Origin: Anoplolepis gracilipes
Lineage: Eukaryota; Arthropoda; Insecta; Hymenoptera; Formicidae
NCBI RefSeq assembly: GCF_047496725.1
Contig: NW_027328669.1
Location: forward strand, 62,001-126,000
Length of the DNA: 64,000 nt
Direction of reading: 5' to 3'
The notes beneath the pieces were generated by a model. The model was not told the origin of the DNA, did not search any database, and saw nothing but the letters and a program-made list of their open reading frames with translations. Of this stretch, positions 1 to 12,030 are shown in pieces (position 1 is the first letter of the stretch; each line of letters starts with the position of its first letter). The translations under genes were made by a program, and so were the position numbers.

Positions 1-2202
1 AAATGTAAGTTTTTAACTTTAATCTATAGATGTCGCATTTTTAAATCTTTTTTTTTCTTCATTCTTCTGCTAAAATTTGAAGTTTTCTGAAAATGGAATC
101 AATTTGGTGAGTTCAATTCAGAGAAATTATCAATCAATATGTGAAATTAATTGGAACCGGAAAAAAACCAAAAGTACAGGAAAACATCCGAAGAAACTTA
201 TTGATAGGTATTTCCCTTTTCTTATTCAAAATATTCTCTTATTAAACAAAGCTGTATCGTTTGTAGCCGATCAGTAAGAAAAGAAAAGAAAAAAAATCAG
301 AATCAAGATAGAAATGTGTGATATTATTGATTTCTGTAACTGATTGTTTCAAGAAATCTCATACTTTAACTCAAATTTTTAATCAAAACTATATTTATTT
401 TTAATAAAAAAATGCTTTTTATAAATTTTGATTTAAAAAAGAAAGCCGTATTCAAAAGGTAGAGTTAGTATAAATTGTTAGTTATTATGACTGTTTGAAT
501 ACATATCTATCGATGATTAGCATTTCTAAACGGTGAAACTATCGCTCAATGATTTCTTATCCGCAAGAATGTTGTCGGAAAACTGTCATTCGAAATCAGC
601 GTAATTAGTACGCACCGACAGTCGTAGTTTCTATTTAAAAGGAGTAACGCACCGACCAGTTTTTTCCTAAACAACTATGAAAGAGAGAGAGAGTGAATGA
701 GGGAAAATGTTGGATTCAGATAGAGAAAATCTCGAATAGAGAAAACTAAATATTCTATTGAATATATCTCCCAAAATAACGTGGATGCACATCTGCATTC
801 GGTTTAAAATATCGATTATTTCATTTTATTCCCTCACACTTTCTATTTAGTCAATTAGCGAAAATAGGTTGCAATTGCGGCAATAGCAATTTAAGTTTAT
901 ACCTTATTCCGCTAGAGGCTTGCGTGACATACGTACAAACTGCATAAAGTCCAATTATGCAATTTGTCTTTTATTGCGCACACTAAAATTTATTTTAGTG
1001 TGCGGTTTTGCACGACCAAAACTTTACTTGCATGCATATTGAAAGTAAAAATATATGGTCACTTTTGTTTTCTCCTCGTCCTCTATTTTTATGCATTAAA
1101 TATATCTGCCATACGTAGTAGCACAATTGCCTTTCACAATTACTTTTAACGTTATTTTATCAACGTTATGCGTTAAATGTTTGAAAATGTTTACGTAAAG
1201 TTAATATAGAAAAAAAGTATTAATATTAATAGTGTCTGAAAAATTATTATAGATAAATCGAGCACGGCTGAAAGATTTTTTTTATTTAATGTAAATTTGA
1301 TGTATATTTATGTATCGATTCATTAATTCTTATTACTATTTCTTATTTATTAAAATTTAACAAATGAAATATTTAATAACAAAATTAAATCTATTATTAT
1401 CATCAATGATATTGAAGATACAAATATTCAGATTTTTAAAATATATATAATATACATTAAATAATATACACGTGCACGTGTTTACGTGTCTACTTGAGAA
1501 CATACTTCTAGACATATATATTTGTGACAATTTAAATTCCCCGGGTTAGATTAGAAACTAAACGAACCGATGATAATGCGTGAGTTTCAAAGAAAATTAA
1601 ATATAATTAAAATTAATTTTTCTTATGTGCGTCTGCGTGCGTGTGAAATAGTTGTATACAGGACACAAGTTTTTCTTGATACAATATCAAGTAATTAAAT
1701 AAATCTTATTTCAAGATTTATTTTTAATATTCCTCTACCTAACAATAAATAAAAAAAATTAATTTTCTTTCAAATACGCACTCTCTTATTCGCGTCTGAC
1801 TTTTATTAGCCCAAGGAATTTAAATTGTGTTTTACATGAAAGCCGCATTACTTTTTTTATATTCTAGACATTCGTGTTACATTTGAATTATTTTAATAGA
1901 CATATTTTCTATAAAAATGTAGGCGTTATACAATATTAATACACAATAACATAATAAAAAATAATATAATTAAAAAATTGTCACTAATATTTTTAATTCC
2001 ATATAAATCCATACAAAACATATTGAACTTTTAAAGCTTTTAAAAATTTAAATTAGTTATATAAATGATGCAAAAAAAATGATAAAATATTTTCAGCCGT
2101 GATGCGTTTTATCTAAATTGTAGAATAAAAAAAGAGAAAGAGAGCACAAGTTTAGTAAGTTAAATTTTAGAGAGGATAAAAATATCGCGTTTAGGTAAAT
2201 AG
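1..2202. other. AT-rich intronic sequence upstream of the first visible CRMP exon
   Basis: This stretch holds no open frame I can support. It ends in an acceptor (TAG at 2200-2202) for the next exon, so most of it is probably intron of the dihydropyrimidinase/CRMP gene whose 5' part is off the left edge. Bases 5-10 read GTAAGT, a donor-like hexamer at the very edge. However, the codon it would create with the next exon does not match the Cys expected before Pro-Leu-Tyr in this family, so I do not call an exon there. Confidence 0.5.
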
Positions 2203-5200
2203 TCCACTGTACGTAACGGCGATCTCGAGCAAGTCGGCCGCCGACGTCGTGTCGGCGAAGCGGTCGGAGGGTGTCATCGTGTTTGGAGAAACCCTAGCAA
2301 GCACCGTCGGAATCGATGGTAGCGAGCAGTTTGGTAAAGATATGGAAAAGGCGAGGCGTTTCATTACTAACCCGCCGTTACGGCCCGATCCAACAACACC
2401 TGCTTATCTAACCGAACACCTGGCCCAGTAAGTAGATTGTACACAAAGCCTCCTTCATGTTTATACAGGGTGAGGAAAAAATATGGAAACCCTGAAAAAT
2501 CTCAAAAAATATAAGTTTTACAGAAAAATGTTTCAGACAAATATATTGTATGGTTTCGAGAGGGACATGAAAATGGTATCATTGATTTGACCTTGAATAG
2601 GCGCTTGAAGGTCACCTTCAATTTCTTAAATCGAACATTCTATTTTTAATTGCATATTCTTGTAGCTTACCTCGGCAGCTTTCCAAAACACTATAATAAA
2701 ACTTCTTTTGGTTAAGAATTTCCTGAGATATTTTAAAGTTTGTCGGGATACTTTCTAATATAAAATATAAAAAAATAAATGAAAAAATGAATACATCTTG
2801 TCTTAGGTGACCAGGTTCTTCCTCGATCTCGCCTTAGATTCTTTTTCTGTGAAACTTATATTTTGCGAGATTTTTCGAGATTTTCCATACTTTTCCTCAT
2901 CCTGTACATGTATAACAAACGGGTTAGCTTCCGCATTATTATCTCTAAATTGCATTATTTAGATATTCACACCTCCATAAGAATATTTCAAAATGGCTGA
3001 ATTTTTTAAATCGATTACTCTTCCTAAAAAAAGTTTGTACAAAAAAGGATTTGACACCATTAAAAAAAAAGAGAAGGGTATATCTCTGATTATATAGGTC
3101 TACAAAATTGAGAGTCATAAAAATGTTATAAAAATTTTTTCTGGTTTCAGGAATTTGAGAATCTAAAAATTACCTCAGATTTGCTCCATACAATTTTTTC
3201 ACTTGCTTTGATGTTTTTATGTTATAACTAAACAAAATTAGTAGTAAAACATTATACACATGAACCCTATATATTTTGTGGCCAGTTTTGAATATACGAT
3301 TTATTTACAAAAAAGGAATATTTAAAATTATAAAGAGGATTATATCTGTTTTTATTGTATAAAAAACAGCTTATAGACTTTTTTTAGTGATTTTTGGCTC
3401 TCTCCATTTCATTGGCACAATTAAAACTGAATGCTTTCTTTCTGCCTTTAAATCCTCTATGCAAATAAATTTTTTGTGAAACTCATGGTTTACCTTGGTC
3501 TTCTAGTTTCATTCTCCAAAGGAATGTACACTTTTTCAATAAAAAGTTACGTTTCTTTAATGTTTCTTGATCACAAATTTCTCATACATATAACAAAAAT
3601 TATCAAAAAATCAAATTTATGAAATAACTGTTGTAATGTAACATTTTTTATTATGCTTTTCGAATTCAGCACCAAAAAATACATTTAAAAACAGTTAAAA
3701 TATTGAACAATTTTTTATGACAAGCCTGTATTATCAGCGAGTGAAAATTAGAAACAGAAACTCTTTTTTATGATTTATTTTTTCTAATAAAAAGTCTAAT
3801 TTTTTAAAATGAAATTTATTATTTTGATGAGTTATTTAAGAAATAAATAATTTATCTTTGTATGAAAGAATGATCTATCGAAGAAGAAAATATACAGTAT
3901 TCGTTAAAAAGTTGAATGATGTCAACTGCTCCCGGCGAATTTTCTTCTCGAATGAAGAAAATACTTATAATTTAAAAAAATCAATAGTAACACTCTTTAG
4001 CATAGTTTTGTTCTTGCGAATAAATAATTTTTTTTAAGCAATGTCTATAAAAATTAGTCTAAAATCAAAGATCCATAAATGAATGAAGGGATGTTTCTTG
4101 AAAATTATTTTTCAAAAAGTTATAAATATCTTTATACTAATTTTTAGGAATTTTTCTTGAAAACTCTATAGAATATAAATTATTAAAAATATTTTTTCTT
4201 CTTAAATAAGTTGCAGGACGTATTAATAGAAACTACAGATTTATCTAAATGTTTTCAAAAATACTTTAAATATATTAAATTAGACGTCACAAAGCTAAGG
4301 ATTCATTATTATGATTAATAATCGCGTTATTTTGCACGTCCATTTTTGCAGCGATGAATTATAATAACAACTTGACGCGAATGACATAAGCATAAATGCT
4401 CGTAATGTTAATATTAATAGCCGCGACGTGGGAAGTCATCTGTACATATGCAATACGCGTTAATGACACAGATGATGGAAAAACAGCTGATTTGATGATT
4501 ATTATTAAACAGTCCTCTCTTTTAGTTTCTAATCGTTCAATGTTCGCGGTAATTTTATTTTTTATTAATTTTAATTACATTAGCTTACTCGATGTCAAGG
4601 TATCCCTTAGTACTTGGTTCTTTTTCTGAAATCATCTTAATTCAATTTTCACAGATTCTAATATAGCCATTTTTCAGAGATACTCTCCAAGTTACGGGCA
4701 GTGATAACTGCACATTCAACTCTGAGCAGAAAGCTCTGGGTAAGGATGATTTCACGAAAATCCCCAACGGCGTGAACGGTGTCGAGGACAGGATGGCGGT
4801 GCTCTGGGAGAAGGGCGTGCATGCCGGGATAATGGATCCCACACGATTCGTTGCAGTTACCAGCACGAACGCCGCCAAGATCTTCAACTTGTATCCTCGA
4901 AAGGGAGTCATAGCTGTCGGCTCGGACGCCGATATTGTCGTCTGGGACCCTAACAGGAAACGCACCATTTCCGCTCAGACCCACGTCCAGGCCGTTGACT
5001 TCAACATCTTCGAGGCGAGTTTAATCAACTCGTCCGCTTTTGGCGAGAAGTGATAACTGCGACTTAATATGCATAATTCTTTCGGAAAGAAAGTGGATTA
5101 TTGAAAGTCATTCTGATATCGCAATTATAAAAATATCTTACCTAAATACAATTTAATTATTTACTAATATTCGATTATTAATACAGGGTATGGAAGTAAC

Positions 5201-6624
5201 TGGCGTACCTGAATATGTGATTGTCAGTGGACGCGTGTGCGTGGACGAGTGTGAGCTCAAAGCTGTTCACGGCTTTGGGAAATATATAAATACGGAGCCA
5301 TTTGGCACTTATGTGTACGACATGATAAACGATAAAGAAAAGGTATAATATATTGGATATTAAAAAAGGGTCATATTTTGAGAGATAGTATTAATTAAAA
5401 CGAGAAAAAAAAATTTAGTAAACAGGGTAAATTAACATCTTCGAATATACAAGGGCTATATTGTGAGTTATTTTTCCTTTTTTTATTAATTTCGTGTTAT
5501 CTTTACAATACAGCAAACAAAAGAATATTTATTAGTATTTATTATATATTATTTTTATTATTTTTAGTATATTTAAAAGTATTTACTAGTATTTTTTTTC
5601 TTGTTTTGATCAATATTATCTACTTTCAAAATATGTGACCCTTGTATTTAACACTGCATATAATTTTCTAATCTTTTTTGTTTTTTTTTTATGGTGCTAT
5701 TTTTCATAAAATTATTTTTAAGTAATAATATTAAAGTATAATTATATTATACAACTGAATTTAGGAAAATTAATAGTTTAGAATAAAAATTCTCATTTAA
5801 AATTTATAATTTAAATTTAATATTGCAACTGTGCTGCGTAGAAACCACGTGGAGTCGCCCGTACCGAAGCGGAGGCCAAGAGATACGCGGAAGAAGACGC
5901 TGCGATTGCGAAGGCCAAGGAAGAAGCGAGAGCAGCCGCTGCAGCTCGAGCTAATCAGACTAATGGTTCGTTTCACGAGAGTCCGAGAGAAAAACTAAGA
6001 CCCATATGTGTACCTACCTTGCCGGAATCCGCTGTGGTGACACCATCTACGAAAGGACCAAGACTTGAAGGCCAGAGAAATCTGCAAGATTCTACTTTCT
6101 CTATCAGCGGTGAGTTTTACGATTGACAATTTTCAACTTTCATATTTCACACTTCAGGACATATTTTCTGATGGCTGTATAACAGTTTTAATAAAGACTA
6201 GATTTTGAGCTCGACATCATATATTGACACATAAATGACCCACATTAACAGATCTTTATTACTTTATGACTTATTTTTATTTTATTTTATATATTATATA
6301 TATATATATATATATATGTATAATATATGTATAATATACAAATATATAATAATGTATAATATAATAATGTAATAAATAAAATATTATATAATACTTAATA
6401 TATAAGAACATAATATATATAAATATATTATATATTTATTATTTAATATTATATAAATATATCAATATTATATATTATTATATATTATTAATATTATATT
6501 TATTTCTTATATTACGGGAATAAAATGGCGTACTATTCTTGCAGAGGATGTCGAAGAAGCACGAAGGGCATGCATTCGCGTCAATAATCCACCGGGCGGT
6601 CGCAGTGCGGGAGGCTTTTGGTAA
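2203..6624 (+). CDS. CRMP: Dihydropyrimidinase / collapsin response mediator protein (5'-truncated by window)
   Basis: Five exons join in frame: 2203-2427, 4678-5014, 5187-5342, 5842-6109 and 6545-6624 (stop TAA 6622-6624), giving about 354 residues; the N-terminal part of the amidohydrolase barrel is off the window. Recognisable family blocks are SSKSAADVV, PPLRPDPTTP, GVNGVEDRM, FVAVTSTNAAKIFNLYPRKG, IAVGSDADIVVWDP and a C-terminal PPGGRSAGGFW. Enzymes of this family hydrolyse dihydropyrimidines in cytosolic pyrimidine breakdown; CRMP relatives bind tubulin and act in axon guidance, and insects are known to make both from one gene. Here the motif GSDNCTF (4697-4717) keeps the Asp that is Ala in vertebrate CRMPs, which favours an active enzyme, while the tail with an Ala/Glu-rich stretch (5863-5950) and the GGRS end is CRMP-like. 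The intron after exon 2 begins with GC. The family is certain; whether the product is enzyme or CRMP is not. Confidence 0.93.
2428..4677 (+). other. CRMP intron, carrying a dispersed repeat
   Basis: This intron runs from GTAAGT at 2428 to the acceptor TTTTTCAG at 4670-4677, in phase 2. It contains the CAGGGT-family repeat at 2466-2907. The rest is AT-rich with no convincing alternative exon. A frame of 77 codons at 4396-4629 lacks splice logic and family resemblance. Confidence 0.6.
2466..2907. repeat. Dispersed repeat with TACAGGGT / CCTGTAC ends
   Basis: The left end reads TACAGGGTGAGG and the right end CTCATCCTGTAC, so the termini are inverted repeats. Inside are blocks shared with the elements at 24.6 and 30.3 kb: ATGGTATCATTGATTTGACC, a Ala/Phe-rich shadow frame, and AGCTTTCCAAAACACTATAA. 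No transposase frame is visible, so it is a non-autonomous remnant of unknown class. Confidence 0.7.
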
Positions 6625-7481
6625 TTTATGCAAAAAAAAATTTCAAGATTCGCTTTATGTATAAAGGTCACTTAATGCGAGAAAGGAATGTTTATCCTCT
6701 TTTCTTCTTTTTTTCTTTTCTTCATCATCACATACATATACATAATACATGCTTTATTCATTTCGAAGAGTACCAGCCCCGCGCTTTCAGGTTCGCTATT
6801 CACCAAATATTACACTGAATTTAGTCATTTTTTTATACTTTTTATTCCCATCGATCAAGGTCTGTTCCATCGAAGAAGGATGCAGAAGTCGCTGATCAGT
6901 AGGTTGTATGTTTCATATATTCATATATTAATCCACATTCACTTTAATATTTTATATAGCATTGCACTGTATCACTTTGGCATATATGAATCATTGATCT
7001 TGATATTTTTTCTGATTTTTTAATTCTTTGATAATATTCATATTCAAATTCTTTAAAATCATTTTTGTTATTTTTATTTTAAAATTTATTGTCACACACA
7101 TATAAAAATTTTATATATATAATTCATATTATATATATAGAGCAAAAAAAGATACATATTTAACATTCAAATATATTTGGTGAATTTTAACTTTTTCGAG
7201 CGATAATTATTGAATGAACTTTGAAAATTGCAAAGTCAATCATAATAAGAGCATTTGTTATCTGCTAAATTTGAACTTTCTGAAATAATTTCTTTCATTT
7301 TTACAATATATGTCACAATCCTTTTTTTTTAATTCAAAAGAAAGATATATTACAATAGATGGAAATATTAAAAAATTTGAAAATAAAAAATTGTGATATG
7401 TCACATAATTAACATTATTATTACTATTAAACAATAAGTTATTATTAACATTATTATTGTTATTGTTATTATTATTATTAA

Positions 7482-7536
<55 letters not shown>

Positions 7537-7843
7537 AGCTTATTTATTGTCAGCGATAAAGAGGATTCGCATTCGAAAAGAATTGTGGCTCAAAGTAATG
7601 TAATAAAAGATTTAAGTTGCAACACTCATATTGAGCCATCGATAAAAAATTATGTTGATTTATTATGATATAATGTATGTTATACACAAATGTATATATA
7701 TGGATTAATTGCATTCTATGACATAATTATGTATGTTTATGTATGCTTGTATACATATAATCAAAAACCGTTGAAGAAATTTGTTTCTTAATTTTCACAA
7801 CAATCAATATCTTAGTTGCGCGCGTATATATAAATGTTTTATT

Positions 7844-7853
7844 AATAAATAAA
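7844..7853 (+). terminator. Candidate CRMP poly(A) signal (two overlapping AATAAA)
   Basis: Two overlapping AATAAA hexamers lie 1.2 kb after the CRMP stop. Hexamers are common by chance in DNA this AT-rich, so the assignment is tentative. Confidence 0.3.
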
Positions 7854-9945
7854 GACTATAGATTTTTTTATTAATCACACAATCACACAAGTCATTAAAA
7901 GTCTTTTGATCTAATTTACTTATTTCATTAATATTTTTCCAACAAAATATAAACGTTCATATTACGTTATATTTATATTATAGTAAATAAGAAAATATTT
8001 CAGTACATAGTTTAATTAAGTTGTTAGATGTATATAAAAATGCGCAATTTTAGTTCATATTAATTTAAATAATCATTATTATGTAACCGCACACACAGTG
8101 TATCGTATAAATTTACATGTGTTTTCTCATAATTTTACTAAAAGTGTTGAGATTGAATGTTGCATTTTAAATTTATTGTGACAAGTGACACAAGTCATCA
8201 CTAGCTTAAGTGTGTAAATCAGAGAAATTTTGACATCTGAAATATCTTCTTATGATGAAATTTTCGATAAAAATTTGTACTTGCTGTAGAATCTTAGAAA
8301 GAATACATCAAAGGAAAACGATTCTGGGTCGAATGACGATTTATACACTTTAATATTATCAGCGAATCAGAATTTTCGTTTAACAAATAGTTATATAAAT
8401 GTATGTAATTCTTATCAGCCGAAGTTTACGGATATCGATACTGATATCGATTATGGCGTCTGGGCGTACGATATGAAACGACGCACAAATTTTTAATAGT
8501 ATTCGCTCGTAGTTATCGCTGTAAAAAGATCACTGCGATAAAAACAAAATAAGAGATAATACGTTTTATAAAAAATACATATTCATTAATTGTAAGAAAA
8601 ATTTACTTAAGAGACATTCGAATCAATCATTTTCACGTTTTATGTATCATTATTAATTTTTCTCATTTAATTTACAAGTTTTTCTACATTCCGATCTTTA
8701 AAACAGTCTAAAATTCACCTGTTTTTTTATTTAAATTAAAGTATCGAATATTTTCCTTCAACATTTTATTTTATTATTTTATTTTACAATTTTATTTTTT
8801 CTGATCTATTATTTTATTCAACGATATTAACGCTTAAGATATATCAGAAAGTATCGTATTGCTATCAAAGCTAATTTGATATGATAAGAAATAATAAAGT
8901 ATAATCGTATAGTCATCATCATCGCATACCGAGTATTAATGACGCAATTATTAATAAATATAAAAAGTCGTAGGACTAGAGCTTATATGCAAATAATATA
9001 AATCGGAAAAATCAAAATTCTTTTGCTGTCAACGTCGTTTCATATCTTTTCACACAAGCAACGTTAAAAATAAAAAATTTTATATAATAGATTTTTTATC
9101 GACATTTCGCAAATTTTTGATTTTTTCTAGATATCTTTCTAATGAAGTATGTAATCAGGAGAAATATGACGTGTAATATTTATTTAAAATAGTAACTTTT
9201 TTGTATTCAGATTCGCCTTCGTTTGTTTAAAAGTAACTATGACACAAAATACTTGTTGTGCAAAATGCTTTTTGTAAAATGCTTTTTCTTCTCACAAAAA
9301 TGATATCGTCGATTTTATATAATTATTCCGACTCATTATTCTTGAGACTTTGAATTTGAGAGAAAAAAAAATTCAAAAGGAAATTACACTAATTTCCTGA
9401 AAATATTTAGAACAATAAATTTAATATTAATTTAATATTTCTAAAAACAAATTTTATTTAAAGCATTTTATGAGTATTCGAAGATGGCGAATTATAATAT
9501 AAGCTATACTGATTCGTAAAGTATCTTGTGTATAATGGAAATATTTTTAACATATTGTTATTAATTAAACTTTACACAGAAAGTTATTATATTTTGCACA
9601 TGTGACGCTGTTGATATTTTATACCAGTGTAAAAAATTTTTTACGTTATCATTATTGAATATCTTGTGATATCAATTATTTAAAAGGCATATATATGTAT
9701 AAGAGGGCTTGACGACAAATAGCATAAATATAATTATCAATGTGTTCACGTGTTATGTGACCTTGCGTCAAGTATTCGGAAAAAGTATAGTTTATCGACA
9801 TAAATGGCACAACTAGAGTATTCTATTTATGTCTGTTATAATGTATGTGATCGCTTTAATAAATATATAATGTAACATCAATAATATTGACATTTGATTT
9901 TTCGATAGAATAATACAGAGAGCCAAAATCTCCTATTTAGATTCT

Positions 9946-9997
<52 letters not shown>

Positions 9998-10839
9998 AGC
10001 TGAATAATAATTGTTATATCAGGGATGTATAAAAGGATTATATATCCGATAAATTGTTTTTGTTCTTTTAATCAACGATTTAACAATTTATTTTGCAGGT
10101 ATAATATAAATTTCTGATATGTCATATTGATTACATATAGATTAATCTTTTAATTACCATTTTTTAATATCAGTTTTATGATTTGATAACAATTCTCTTT
10201 TTGCAACATTTAAATTTAACTTTATTTTGCTTAACATGTTTTGCTGTCTCAAATAATAAGATTCTATTTATTTTACATATATATATTATTATGTATGTGT
10301 TTATAAATACATATTAAATTAAAATGCTTCAATTAAATTCTCTTAATTCAAATATCGCAAACTGGGTATCGCTGGGAAACATCCTATTTTTATGCTCGAG
10401 TTTGTTAAAATATAACAAACGGATAATATATTGCTTGTATTTTTTCAAAAAGAAAAAAAACATCACAGGTAATTTTTATTGTATATAATACATGCTTGTA
10501 TCTTGTTTAAAATCTTTGGCATACAATATTGCTTTGATTTGCTGTGTTAATATTATTATCACAATATTTAAGGTAAAATAAAATATTTCAGTTTAAAGAT
10601 ATTTTCATCGATAAAGTTTAAAGATAGTTTTCGCGGTTTGAAAATTCTTTTTATGATAAGTTTTTTTCTATTGAAAATTACGAAAAAAATATATTATTTT
10701 ATTTTACCCTTCATTCTCTTGTCACGTGATAATTTTCGCGTGATAAAGTTCACATATATCATCTATTATATACATATAGTATTTCACATAAAGTGTTATA
10801 AAGTGTTTTTGACATCAAACAAAAAATGTTTTAAACAAA

Positions 10840-11100
10840 AGTTATGGAGTTTTAAAAGAGAAAAAATTGATAATTTTGAATTTTAACTTTAAAGGTCATT
10901 TTTCAAGATCACGATTTTTTTCTAGTTTTTTAAATAGGACCACACTAATAGTTTTATACAAATCGATTCCTTGCAATATTCAACATTAAAAGTTATAAGG
11001 ATAGGATGGCCAAAATTGAATAATTTAGATATTTTATATTTTAATTTGATAATATTTTTTACATATAAATTATAAAATATTTCGTAAACTATCCTTTATA
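10840..11100. repeat. Diverged copy of the dispersed repeat also seen at 22.3 kb
   Basis: Blocks such as GGTCATTTTTCAAG, CTAGTTTTTTAAAT, AAATCGATTCCT and GCAATAT recur in the same order at 22375-22480. The downstream part of the 22 kb copy matches the 25 kb palindromic element. Both ends are unclear. Confidence 0.5.
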
Positions 11101-11207
11101 ACTGTTTACATATTGTAAGGATTCGTGTAAGAAGTTAAGTTGAGTCCATTTAAAAAAAACTAGATTATATTCACATAATTTTGAAACATTACTTTCTATT
11201 ATATATC

Positions 11208-11223
11208 TTTTATTATATTTATT
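11208..11223 (-). terminator. Candidate EPS8 poly(A) signals
   Basis: AATAAA occurs twice on the - strand (11208-11213 and 11218-11223), about 250 bases after the EPS8 stop codon. This is a plausible 3' UTR length. It is tentative because the region is AT-rich. Confidence 0.4.
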
Positions 11224-11470
11224 ATATTATTATATAATTACCTTTTTAAGGTAATATAATTATATAATTATATTACCTTAGTTATAAAATTCAACATTCA
11301 AATTTTTCTCTCTCAAAACCTTAAAAATTTTGTCTGTAACATTTTTTGTATAGCGTCAATTTTCGGAGGAAACATCTGGTAATACTTTATGTAAAACACT
11401 ACATTTGCATCATTCCTGCACAGGAAGGCGGAATGTAAGGAACATATGGTTCATGACATAAGTATATAAT

Positions 11471-12030
11471 TCACTGTTTGAAATCATCAGCCTTATCGTT
11501 TAATTTCTCTGCTCTTTGGCGCGCTTTTTCTAAGATCTGCTTGAGTTCCGATGACCGAGCTGTTTTGTACTGAAAATAAAAATTTTACTCACAAGAAAAG
11601 TGACGTAGGATTGTCTAATTCAAGATATATGCACTTACCCCGCATTCGTTTTTCGCTAAAGTTAATTGACCATTAAGTCTGCTTCCCTCGGACAATCCGC
11701 ACAATTGCTCCAATCGTCGTCGCGATAAATTAAATAATTCCAATCCATTCACATTTTCCAATTGTTTGCAAATTCTGCAAGTAAGATAAATCGTTGAGTG
11801 ATCAAATCAATCCGGTGCCATATTAAATATTGAGATAGATGAAGTCAATATGTACTTCTCCGAGAACCCTTTGGCCGCTAACCAGGTTTGAATTTCCCGA
11901 GAGGTCGAGTATTGATTCACCCAAATCTCACGCATATCACTGCTGAGAGAAGAAGAATTCGCTTTCTTCTCTCGGAACATTTTCAAGACAAACTTCAGCT
12001 CTTTTTGAACTTCTTCTTGACCGGAAGTGC
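11471..12030 (-). CDS. Eps8: EPS8 C-terminal exons: SAM-like effector domain
   Basis: Three exons (11856-12030, 11639-11774, 11471-11569). Together they encode EEVQKELKFVLKMFREKK, a linker, then SREIQTWLAAKGFSEK, QLENVNGLELFNLSRRRLEQ split here as QLENVNGLELFNL and SRRRLEQLCG, GSRLNGQLTL, and a basic helix ending DDFKQ. This matches the C-terminal actin-binding module of vertebrate EPS8 (VKTWLQSKGF, LFSLNKDEL, GARVYSQITV). The acceptor of the first exon (AAAAG) has a poor pyrimidine tract. Confidence 0.88.

Larger units (their letters stand above)
6625..11207. other. CRMP 3' UTR and AT-rich spacer to the convergent EPS8 gene
   Basis: No gene is supported here. Immediately downstream of the CRMP stop this is presumably 3' UTR. 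AATAAA poly(A) signals are visible at 7844-7849 and 7848-7853. The rest is AT-rich with microsatellites: ATT repeats near 7430-7534, TA repeats near 6298-6330 and 9949-10000. A segment at 10840-11100 resembles 22340-22570 and belongs to a dispersed repeat family. Confidence 0.6.

Noticed and set aside
1..10. Possible upstream CRMP exon ending at base 4 before GTAAGT
   Set aside because: Only four bases are visible, and the resulting codon does not give the Cys expected before Pro-Leu-Tyr.
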